A stretch of DNA of 64,000 bases from Crossiella cryophila (GTDB taxonomy: Bacteria; Actinomycetota; Actinomycetes; Mycobacteriales; Pseudonocardiaceae), in the NCBI RefSeq assembly GCF_014204915.1, contig NZ_JACHMH010000001.1:8767501-8831500 (forward strand). The letters are read 5' to 3'. Position numbers and translations under genes: made by a program. The notes beneath the pieces were generated by a model. That model did no database searches. It had not been told where the DNA came from and saw only the letters and a program-made list of their open reading frames with translations. This document shows, piece after piece, positions 1-8,600 of this stretch. Position 1 is the stretch's first letter. Each line of letters begins with the position of its first letter.

Positions 1-894
1 CGCGTTGTTCGGCACGAACTTGAACAGCACGAAGTAGCCCTGGGACGGCGGCAGGGTGAGGTCGCCCTTGATCTCGCCGACCGGGAGTTTGATGATCACC
101 TCGGTGAGCATCTCGCCGGGTCCGATGGTCAGCTCGGAGTCCAGCTTCTTGATCCGCGACTTGCCATCGACCTTGTACCGGATCCGCCGCGCGAACGGCC
201 CGACCTGGCCATCGCCTGGCACGGTCACGCCGGTGCTCGGGATGGTCGAGCCGGTGGTGGGCGAGGTGGTGCTGGTGCCGGGCACGGTGGTGCCGGTGCG
301 GCCGGTCACCGGGAACTTGGCCAGCTCGCCGGTCTGGCCGGAGTCCTTGGCGCACTTGAGGATCAGCGGCGCGGCGGTGGCGTCGTCGGTGGACGACCCG
401 ACGGTCAGGGTCAGGTCGGTCGCGGCCAGGGTGACCTCGCCGGGCTTGCTCGGGGTGAGCGCCGGGGCCTTGCCGGTGGCCACCACCTTCAGCTCGCCCT
501 TGTCCGGCACCTCGGTGGCCGCGATGGCCAGCTCCGGCGGGGTGAGCGCGCCGGTGACGCCCGCGCCCGCGGCGGTCAGGCCGAGCACCGCGCTGCCGAC
601 CACGGACTTCGCACCGCCCAGTGCGGGCAGCACGGTCTCCGGCAGGGTCGCGGTGACGGTGAGGGTGGACTGGACCGGCACGCCGACCGAACCACTGGCC
701 GGGACCACCGCGGCGACCTCCGTGACGACCGCCTGGGCGGCCAGGTCGGGCGCGGAACAGGTGTAGGCGATCCGGCGTCCTGGCGAGTCAGCGGCCGCGC
801 TGCCGTCGCCGACCAGGGACACGCCGAGTGCCAGCACCAGGATCGCCGCGGCGGTGACGGCGCCCAGGCGGTGTGCCGGTCCAGTCCTGATCAT
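1..894 (-). CDS. Secreted DUF6801-like protein, partial (C-terminus beyond window)
   Basis: The reading frame starts at ATG 894-892 and is still open at base 1, so at least 298 residues are present and the C-terminus is missing. The N-terminus (MIRTGPAHRLGAVTAAAILV) is a signal peptide: a positive start followed by a hydrophobic Ala/Leu/Val stretch of about 20 residues. The mature part opens with RIAYTCSAPDL, which resembles the RxxYTCxFP start of DUF6801 secreted proteins. A Thr/Gly/Pro-rich linker (TTVPGTSTTSPTTGST) follows near residue 200. A GAGGAAG ribosome site lies inside the end of the upstream gene, only 3 bases away, so the two genes are almost certainly co-transcribed. The export call is firm. 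The biological role is unknown. Confidence 0.75.
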   Translation of the reverse strand, partial: MIRTGPAHRLGAVTAAAILVLALGVSLVGDGSAAADSPGRRIAYTCSAPDLAAQAVVTEVAAVVPASGSVGVPVQSTLTVTATLPETVLPALGGAKSVVGSAVLGLTAAGAGVTGALTPPELAIAATEVPDKGELKVVATGKAPALTPSKPGEVTLAATDLTLTVGSSTDDATAAPLILKCAKDSGQTGELAKFPVTGRTGTTVPGTSTTSPTTGSTIPSTGVTVPGDGQVGPFARRIRYKVDGKSRIKKLDSELTIGPGEMLTEVIIKLPVGEIKGDLTLPPSQGYFVLFKFVPNNA

Positions 895-897
895 CTT

Positions 898-1518
898 CTA
901 CTTCCTCGCCGCGGCGACCGGGATCTCGCCGAGCTTCTGGTCCTGCCCCGGGTCTTCCTTGCAGGGCAGGTCGAAGGTGCCCAGTTCGGTGGGCGTGCCG
1001 TCGGCCTTGCGCGGGGTCAGCTTGGCGTCGAAGCCGTTGCTGACGATCGCCTCGGCCTGGCCGGGGTTGTCCACCGTGGTCGCCGGGACGTCACCGAAGG
1101 CGGGCACGGTGAGGTCGCCGGTGTCCGGGATCGGGGTGGACGGCACGGTCATGCCGGTGACATCGACCGTCTTGCTCACCCCGGCGGCGTCCTTGACGTC
1201 GAAGTGCGCGACCGCCGAACCGTCCAGGCTCTTCGCCTCGAACAGGTCGAATGCCTCCACGATCCGCTCCGGCACCAGCACGCTGACCTTGAAGTCGGTG
1301 GCCTGGGCCGGCTGGCCGACCACGGCCGAGTCCGGCAGGTTCACCGAGATGGTCACCACCAGCTGGTCGGGGCCGATCAGCGGGAACTCACACGTGTAGT
1401 TCAGGGTCTTGGTGACCGGCGCGGCCTGGGCCACGCCGGTGCCGACAAAGGCCAGGGCCAGTCCGGCCAGCACTGCTGTTGTTCGAGTCAGGATCTTGGT
1501 CAAGTGGCGGGTAGCCAT
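898..1518 (-). CDS. Secreted DUF6801 domain protein
   Basis: This 206-residue protein has a classical Sec signal peptide: MATRHLTKILTRTTAVLAG followed by a hydrophobic core and a probable AQAA cleavage site near residue 33. The mature protein begins KTLNYTCEFPLIGPDQLVV, matching the DUF6801 signature (YTCxFPLIGPxP) known from actinomycete exported proteins of unknown function. The remainder is beta-rich and ends with a second conserved Cys (DLPCKED). The domain family has no defined activity; a cell-surface or extracellular role is inferred from the signal peptide. It is the first gene of a two-gene minus-strand operon, and its promoter should lie in the non-coding stretch to its right. Confidence 0.8.
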   Translation of the reverse strand: MATRHLTKILTRTTAVLAGLALAFVGTGVAQAAPVTKTLNYTCEFPLIGPDQLVVTISVNLPDSAVVGQPAQATDFKVSVLVPERIVEAFDLFEAKSLDGSAVAHFDVKDAAGVSKTVDVTGMTVPSTPIPDTGDLTVPAFGDVPATTVDNPGQAEAIVSNGFDAKLTPRKADGTPTELGTFDLPCKEDPGQDQKLGEIPVAAARK

Positions 1519-2014
1519 GTGAACTTCTCCCTTGGTCAGCGAGCGTCATTGTTCGCCGAATTCACTCGAACGACTCGTTGACAGAAAAATCCGGGGCAGG
1601 TGGAGTCGCCGAAAGAAACCCGGAAGGCAGGGGACTGTACAGCAGGTGACCTGCACGAACGGCCTCCTACTAGCCGGTAGGTTACTGTTGCGTGTCATGG
1701 CTAGGCAAGAACCAGGTGGAGAAAAATCCCCCAAGAGGCCAACGTTCGACTGGTTTTGTCACCGAACTGACAATCGGTTCGGCCGAACGTGCTCACTCCG
1801 GCACGGATTTCGCGGGCCAAGTTGTCAGTGCATCAAAATAATGACCCGATGGGGTGATATGGGCGCACCCATTCCCCGGCATAGGCGTTTGCGATACCGC
1901 CGAATTCAGGCCCCGGCTAGCCCGAACGGCCCGGTCCAAGGCACTCCGACACGCCTGCTTCCGACCCCCTGGTGGCCCACCCGCGCGCCTGGGTAGGGCA
2001 CGATCGGGGGCACC
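1519..2014. promoter_or_regulatory. Divergent intergenic region with 12-bp palindrome
   Basis: About 500 bases separate the divergently transcribed DUF6801 operon and helicase gene. It is less GC-rich than its surroundings and must hold both promoters. It contains a perfect 12-base palindrome, GTTCGGCCGAAC, at 1777-1788, next to related half sites (CCGAAC, CGAACG); this could be an operator, but no regulator is known. Short open frames in this stretch have no recognisable protein features and were not called. Confidence 0.4.
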
Positions 2015-4528
2015 ATGACGCTCACCGAACACCTGCCGGACGGCCAGGACCCCGACGCCCTCTTCGACGCCTTCAGCACCTGGGCCGCCGGCCAGGGCAT
2101 CGAGCTGTACCCGGCGCAGCAGGAAGCGCTGATCGAGATCGTCTCCGGCGCCAACGTGATCCTGTCCACCCCGACCGGCTCGGGCAAGAGCCTGGTCGCC
2201 GCGGGCGCGCATTTCGCCGCACTGGCCAACAAGCAGCGCACCTTCTACACCGCGCCGATCAAGGCCCTGGTGTCGGAGAAGTTCTTCGCGCTGATCGAGA
2301 TGTTCGGCGCGGAGAACGTCGGCATGATGACCGGCGACTCCAGCGTGAACGGGGACGCGCCGATCATCTGCTGCACCGCGGAGATCCTGGCCAACATCGC
2401 GCTGCGGGACGGCGCGGACGCCGAGGTCGGCCAGGTCGTCATGGACGAGTTCCACTTCTACTCCGAGCCCGACCGCGGCTGGGCCTGGCAGGTCCCGCTG
2501 ATCGAACTGCCCAAGGCGCAGTTCCTGCTGATGTCGGCGACCCTGGGCGATGTCAGCCGGTTCGAGACCGACCTGACCCGGCGCACCGGCCGCCCCACCA
2601 CCGTGGTCAGCTCGGCCGAGCGCCCGGTGCCGCTGTTCCACAGCTACGTGACCACGCCGCTGCAGGAGACCATCGAGGAACTGCTCTACACCCAGCAGGC
2701 CCCGATCTACGTGGTGCACTTCAGCCAGGCCGCGGCGCTGGAACGGGCCCAGGCGCTGATGAGCATCAACGTCTCCAGCCGGGCGGACAAGGACGCGATC
2801 GCCGCGCAGATCGGCAACTTCCGGTTCACCGCCGGGTTCGGCAAAACACTGTCCCGGCTGGTCCGGCACGGCATCGGCGTGCACCACGCCGGCATGCTGC
2901 CCAAGTACCGGCGCCTAGTTGAGCAGCTCGCCCAGGCCGGGCTGCTCAAACTGATCTGCGGCACCGACACCCTGGGCGTGGGCATCAACGTGCCGATCCG
3001 GACCGTGGTGTTCACCGCGCTGAGCAAGTACGACGGGGTGCGCACCCGGATCCTCAAGGCGCGCGAGTTCCACCAGATCGCCGGGCGGGCCGGGCGGGCC
3101 GGGTACGACACGGTCGGCAACGTGGTGGTCGAGGCGCCCGATCACGTGGTGGAGAACGAACGCGCGCTGGCCAAGGCCGGGGACGACCCGAAGAAGCGGC
3201 GCAAGGTGGTGCGCAAGAAGCCGCCGGAGGGCTTCGTCTCCTGGGGCGAGCCGACCTTCCAGCGCCTGGTCGACGCCGAACCCGAACCGCTGACCTCCAG
3301 TTTCCAGGTCAGCCACGCCATGCTGCTCAACGTGATCAACCGCCCCGGCGACGCCTTCGCCGGCATGCGGCACCTCCTCGAGGACAACCACGAGGACCGC
3401 CCGGCACAGCTCAAGCTGATCCGCCGGGCCATCGCGATCTACCGCGCGCTGCTGGCCGCCGGTGTGGTGGAGAAGCTGGACACCCCGGACGAGGAGGGCC
3501 GCACGGTCCGGCTCACCGTCGACCTCCAGTTCGACTTCGCCCTCAACCAGCCGTTGTCCCCCTTGGCATTGGCCACCATCGAGCTGCTGGACCGGGAGTC
3601 CCCCACCTACGCGCTCGACGTGGTCTCCATCATCGAGTCCACAGTGGACAATCCGCGCCCGGTGCTGTCCCAGCAGCAGTTCCGCGCCCGCGGCGAGGCC
3701 GTCAACAAGATGAAGGCCGACGGCATGGAGTACGAGGCGCGGATGGAAGCCCTGGAGGAGGTGACCTGGCCCAAGCCCCTGCAGGACATCCTGGAGGCCG
3801 CGTACAACATGTACCGGCGAGGCCACCCCTGGGTCGCCGACCACGAGCTGTCCCCCAAGTCGGTGGTGCGCGACATGTTCGAGCGCGCCATGACCTTCGT
3901 GGACTACATCGCCTTCTACCAGCTGGCCCGCTCCGAGGGCCTGGTCCTGCGCTACCTGGCCGATGTCTACAAGGCACTGCGCCAGACCGTGCCCGACGAC
4001 GCCAAGACCGAGGAACTCACCGACCTGATCGAATGGCTCGGCGAACTGGTCCGCCAGGTCGACAGCAGCCTGCTGGACGAGTGGGAACAACTCCGCAACC
4101 CCAAGGACGAGGAAAACCCCGACGCCCCCATCGTCGACCTCGGCCCACCCCCCGTCACCGCCAACCCCAGGGCGTTCCGGGTACTGGTGCGCAACGAGCT
4201 GTTCCGGCGGGTCGAACTCGCGGCGCGGCGGGACTACTACACCCTCGGCGAGATCGACGCGCACGCCGGCTGGGACGCGGACCGCTGGCAGGAGGCCCTG
4301 GAACCGTACTTCGAGGAGTACGCGGAGATCGGGGCCGGACCCAATGCTCGAGGGCCGGCACTGCTGATGATCAACCAGGACGAGTACCCGGGGCAGTGGG
4401 TGGTGCGGCAGATCTTCGACGATCCGGCCGGGGACCACGACTGGGCGATCACGGCCGAGGTGGATCTGGCCGGGTCGGATGAGGCCGGGACCGCGGTGGT
4501 GCACGTGACCGAGGTGGGCCCGGCCTAA
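2015..4528 (+). CDS. SKI2-like DEAD/DEAH-box RNA helicase with DUF3516
   Basis: The 837-residue protein is an ATP-dependent superfamily 2 helicase. Motif I is STPTGSGKS (Lys58), motif II is the variant DEFH (144-147), motif III is SAT near residue 175, and motif VI is QIAGRAGRAG near residue 356. The DEFH box followed by YSEPDRGWAW is typical of the actinobacterial helicases that carry DUF3516 in the C-terminal half, here about residues 400-837. Related SKI2-like enzymes unwind structured RNA; the substrate of this subgroup is not established. The start at ATG 2015 is preceded by GGGGGCACC. It stands alone, with its own promoter in the divergent region upstream. Confidence 0.88.
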   Translation: MTLTEHLPDGQDPDALFDAFSTWAAGQGIELYPAQQEALIEIVSGANVILSTPTGSGKSLVAAGAHFAALANKQRTFYTAPIKALVSEKFFALIEMFGAENVGMMTGDSSVNGDAPIICCTAEILANIALRDGADAEVGQVVMDEFHFYSEPDRGWAWQVPLIELPKAQFLLMSATLGDVSRFETDLTRRTGRPTTVVSSAERPVPLFHSYVTTPLQETIEELLYTQQAPIYVVHFSQAAALERAQALMSINVSSRADKDAIAAQIGNFRFTAGFGKTLSRLVRHGIGVHHAGMLPKYRRLVEQLAQAGLLKLICGTDTLGVGINVPIRTVVFTALSKYDGVRTRILKAREFHQIAGRAGRAGYDTVGNVVVEAPDHVVENERALAKAGDDPKKRRKVVRKKPPEGFVSWGEPTFQRLVDAEPEPLTSSFQVSHAMLLNVINRPGDAFAGMRHLLEDNHEDRPAQLKLIRRAIAIYRALLAAGVVEKLDTPDEEGRTVRLTVDLQFDFALNQPLSPLALATIELLDRESPTYALDVVSIIESTVDNPRPVLSQQQFRARGEAVNKMKADGMEYEARMEALEEVTWPKPLQDILEAAYNMYRRGHPWVADHELSPKSVVRDMFERAMTFVDYIAFYQLARSEGLVLRYLADVYKALRQTVPDDAKTEELTDLIEWLGELVRQVDSSLLDEWEQLRNPKDEENPDAPIVDLGPPPVTANPRAFRVLVRNELFRRVELAARRDYYTLGEIDAHAGWDADRWQEALEPYFEEYAEIGAGPNARGPALLMINQDEYPGQWVVRQIFDDPAGDHDWAITAEVDLAGSDEAGTAVVHVTEVGPA

Positions 4529-4583
4529 CTCGTGCGACCTCGTAACGTTCGCGCACGCTACAAAGCCGCCCTATCCTGTGCTC

Positions 4584-5177
4584 ATGACCGTCGAACTCCA
4601 GTGGCCCTACGTACCACCGGACGGCTGGACCGCTGCTGACCTGGACAGGATCACCAGCGATGGACCGTACGGGGAACTGGACGCGCTCAAACACGTTGAG
4701 CTGGTCGATGGAGAACTGATCGTCATGAGCCCGCAGACGGAGTTCCACCGCCGGGTTGTGGAGCGGCTGCGAAATGAGCTGGAACGCCAGGCACCGCCGG
4801 AGCTGACCGCGACCCGGGAGATGGACGTAGTGCTCGGGTCGCGTCAGCGCCCGTGTCCGGACGTCTCCGTGGTGACCGCCGCGGCCGCCGATGACCTCGC
4901 TCGGACCTTCTACCTGCCCGAGGACGTGCTGCTGGTAGTCGAGGTGGTGTCGAAGTCCTCGGAGATCAGGGACCGGGAGACCAAGCCCCGCCGCTACGCC
5001 GAGGCCGGGATCGCACACTTCTGGCGGGTGGAGAACAACTCCGGCGCACCGGTCGTCTACGTGTACGAGCTGGACCCCGCCAGCCGGTCCTACGCGTTGA
5101 CCGGGATCTTCCACGACCAGCTCGAGTGCCGGGTGCCGTTCCCTGTCGACATCCGGCTGGACGCGCTCGTCCGCTGA
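4584..5177 (+). CDS. Uma2 family endonuclease-like protein
   Basis: The 197-residue protein belongs to the Uma2 (former DUF820) branch of the PD-(D/E)xK nuclease-like superfamily. Visible signatures are VELVDGELIVMSPQ near residue 40, the acidic PDVSVV strand near residue 92, LLVVEVVS near residue 115, and the downstream KPRRYAEAGI motif containing the conserved Lys. These proteins are expanded in actinomycetes and cyanobacteria, and their targets are unknown. I chose ATG 4584 because a TATCCT -10-like hexamer ends about 6 bases upstream, which suggests a leaderless transcript. A GTG at 4578 in the same frame is the alternative. A link to the conflict module that begins 82 bases downstream is possible but not shown. 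Confidence 0.8.
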   Translation: MTVELQWPYVPPDGWTAADLDRITSDGPYGELDALKHVELVDGELIVMSPQTEFHRRVVERLRNELERQAPPELTATREMDVVLGSRQRPCPDVSVVTAAAADDLARTFYLPEDVLLVVEVVSKSSEIRDRETKPRRYAEAGIAHFWRVENNSGAPVVYVYELDPASRSYALTGIFHDQLECRVPFPVDIRLDALVR

Positions 5178-5259
5178 CCCGGACCGGCGCGTGGTGACCG
5201 CACCCGGATATCGCTACCCTCGGTCACGTCAGTGATCGAACCGCTACGGGGGGTGGCGA

Positions 5260-5646
5260 ATGAGCGCGACGGTGACCGCGGACGGCCCGGATGCCGCTGA
5301 TCAGCTCCGGTACCTGCACGAGTGGCTTGGCGAGGTCGAGGAGTTGCGCGGCCGGGTCAGCCTGACCGAGCGGCCGCCCGAGCCGGGCACGCTGGGGCCG
5401 GTGGTGGACGCGCTGGTGGTGGCGCTGGGGCCGGCGGGGGCGGTGAGCGCGTGTGCGGCCGCGGTGCTGGCCTGGTTGCGGACCCGGCGCGGGCGAGTGC
5501 GGATCAAGGTGACGTTGCCGGGGCGGCGGTCGGCCGAGCTGGACGCGGAGAAGGTGGCCAAGCTGGACGCGGCCGCGTTGCAGCAGCTCGCGGCGCAGCT
5601 CGCGGCAATGCTGGAGCAGGGGGAACTGCCTCCCGGCGACCGGTGA
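5260..5646 (+). CDS. Effector-associated constant component EACC1-like protein
   Basis: This 128-residue protein has the build of EACC1 (effector-associated constant component 1): a short N-terminal beta-strand segment, a hydrophobic alpha-helix (AVSACAAAVLAWLRTRRGR, about 62-80), a short positively charged beta unit (RIKVTLPGRRSAEL), and a C-terminal Ala/Gln-rich helix. EACC1 is known as the invariant partner of variable effector proteins in NTP-dependent actinobacterial conflict systems. Here its stop overlaps the start of the caspase-STAND-WD40 gene by four bases (GTGA), so the pair is translationally coupled. A strong GGGGGGTGG ribosome site precedes ATG 5260. It probably regulates or scaffolds the downstream effector; this is inferred from family context. 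Confidence 0.72.
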   Translation: MSATVTADGPDAADQLRYLHEWLGEVEELRGRVSLTERPPEPGTLGPVVDALVVALGPAGAVSACAAAVLAWLRTRRGRVRIKVTLPGRRSAELDAEKVAKLDAAALQQLAAQLAAMLEQGELPPGDR

Positions 5647-8600
5647 CCGGGCTGGCCGGTGCCGGCGTGCGGGTGCTGTTGATCGGCACCGGCAACCATC
5701 CCGGGCCGACGCTGACCTCGGTGCCCTCGGTCGAACCCACCATCGCCGACCTGCGCACCGCGCTGGTCGAGCGGTGCGGGGTGGAGGCGGAGCAGGTGCG
5801 GGTGCTGCTGGATCCGCCGGACGCGCGGGCCATGGCGCTGGCCGTGACCGCGGCGGCGCAGCGGGCCGAGACCGTGCTGCTGGTCTGGTTCATCGGGCAC
5901 GGGCTGCTCGGGCCGGGTGGCGAGCTGTACCTGGCGGCCGGTGGCACCGACCGCCTGGTGCCAGGGCTGGCCGAACACCAGGCGCTGTCCTTCGGCACGT
6001 TGCGCCAGGCCCTTGGCGCCAGCCGGGCGGCCTCGGTGGTGGTCGTGCTGGACTGCTGCTTCTCCGGACGGGCCTCGCTGGGGGCAGCCGGGCCCGCGTT
6101 CACCCTGGCCCCGGCGCACGGCATGTACCTCATCGGCTCGGCCGAACAGCTCGCGCTCGCCCCGCCGGAGGCCCGGCACACCGCCTTCACCGGGGCCTTC
6201 CTCGACCTGCTCACCCACGGCGACCCACGCGGACCGCACCAGCTCACCCTGGACGCGGCCTACGACGCGGTGTTCCGGGCCATGCGGGACCGGCAGCGCC
6301 CACTCCCCCGGCGGCAGGCGGGCGACCGCTCCGGCAGCCTGGTCCTCGCGCCCAACCCCGCCGCGCCCGCCCCGTCGCCGGACCCGGTGCGGCCCCCTGA
6401 TCCGGGGCGCTGTCCCTACCCGGGGCTGGGTGCCTTCGGCGTCGAGGACGCCGGGCTGTTCCACGGCAGGGACCGGATGATCGCCGGACTGCTCGCCGCG
6501 GTCGCCGAGCCGGGCCGGGCGGGACTGGTCGCGCTGGTCGGACCGTCCGGCTCCGGCAAGACCTCGCTGCTCAACGCCGGACTGCTGGCCGCACTGCACC
6601 GCGACGGCCTGCCCGGCCTGCCCGGTTCGGCGAGCTGGCCGGTACTCCGGTTCACCCCCGGCACCAGCCCACTCGACAGGCTGGCCGCCCGGCTCGACGC
6701 CGCACCGGAGGCCGCCGACCTGCACGCGGACCCCGCCGCGGCCGCCGACCTGGCCGACCGCCTGCTGGCCGAGCGGCCCGGCGCGCGGCTGCTGGTGCTG
6801 ATCGACCAGTTCGAGGAGCTGTTCACGCTCTGCCCCGACCCGGCCGAACGCACCGCGTTCCTGCACGCCGTCCACGTGCTAGCCGAGCCGTCGCGCGGGG
6901 TGGTCGTGTTCGCGCTGCGGGCGGACTTCTACGGCCAGGCCGCCGCGCACCCGGAACTACTCGCCGCCCTGCGCGACCGCCAGCTCCTGATCGAACCGAT
7001 GACCGCCGCGGAGCTGCGCGCAGCCATCGAAGCCCCCGCCACCGCCGCCGGACTGGCCCTGGACGACGGCCTCGCCGACGTGATCCTGCACGAACTCGGC
7101 ACCGCCGACAGCGCGCTGCCGCTGCTCTCGCACGTGCTGTGGGCGACCTGGCGGCAACGCAGCGGCTCCCGGCTGACCGTGCGCGGCTACCGGGCCTCCG
7201 GCGGCATCGCCCAGGCCATCGCCACCACCGCCGAACAGGTCTACACCGAACTCGACGAGCCGGGCCGGGAGGCCGCCCGGCGACTGCTCCCCCGCCTGGT
7301 CCGGGTCAGCCCCGACTCGGTGGACACCGCCCGCCCGGTCGAGTTCGCCGCCCTGGTGCACGGCCTGCCCGACCCGGCCGCCGCCCAGCAGGCCATCAAC
7401 CGGCTCACCGCGGCCCGCCTGCTCACCCTGGACCGCGACACCGCCCGGCTCAGCCACGAGGTGCTGCTGCGGGCCTGGCCGAGGCTGCGCGAGTGGGTGG
7501 ACACCGACCGCGACTGGCTGCACGCCCACCAGCAACTCAGCACCGACGCCACCGCCTGGGACCGCGCCGACCGCGATCCTTCCTTGCTGTACCGGGGAAA
7601 CCGCCTGGCCGCCCTCCGCGGCCGGGCGGCCGAATCCCGCACCGACACCGCCGACCTGGAACCCGTGCTCGCCGAGTTCATGACCGCCTCCTGGGACGAC
7701 GAACGCCGTGGCGTCCGGCGCAGACGGCGCGTGACGGCCTTCCTCGCGGTGCTGGTGCTGCTGGCCTCGACCGGCCTGATCGGCGCGATCGTGTTCCAGC
7801 GCCAGGCCACCCAGGCCCAGGACCGCGACCTGGCCCGCTACCTCGCCACCGAGGCGGAGGCGCAACGCGAGCGGCAACCCGGCCTGGCCAAACAGCTGAG
7901 CCTGCTCGCCTACCGGATCGACGCGGAGGCCGGCCGCGGCGCGGTGCTGAGCAGCCTGCACACCCCCGGCGTGCTCAACCACGGCGAACCCGCCACCGAC
8001 GTCGTACCCAGCGCGGACGGCCGGGTCCTGGCCATCGCCACCAGCGACGCGATCCTGCTCCGGGGTGCGGACGCCCCAATGCGAGTGTCCAACCGGCGAA
8101 CCGGGCTGATCGCCCTCAACCGCAACGGCTCCGTGCTCGCCGCGGCCGGACAAGCCGAGTCGCAGACCATCCGACTGTGGGACCGCGCCAAGCCGGACCA
8201 GCCCCGGGAACTCACCGCCCCCGGCCCGGTCACCGCACTCGCACTGGGCACGGACCGCGAGATCCTGTACGCGGGCACCAACTCGGGCGAGATCGCGGTC
8301 TGGGATCTCGGCGATCCGGCTGCCCCCAAACCGTTGCCATCACTGCGTGGGCACACCGGTTTCGTGGACTCGCTGGCCGTGTCGGCCCAGCGGGGCCTGC
8401 TCGCCAGCGCGAGCGCCGACGGTCAGGTCAAGCTCTGGGACGCCTCGGGCGGGCAGCTTTTCTCCTTCGCTGGAAAGAAGATCAGCGAATCCGACCGCAA
8501 GTCACCGCAACCCTGGCACCGCGTTGCCTTCGACCCGACCGGGCGTCTGCTGGCCACTCCGGGCGATCTGCGGGCTGCCCCGCACCTGTGGCAGCTCGAC

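Noticed and set aside
1546-1734. Short minus-strand open frame in the first intergenic region
   Set aside because: No ribosome site, family resemblance or typical codon use; better explained as promoter DNA.
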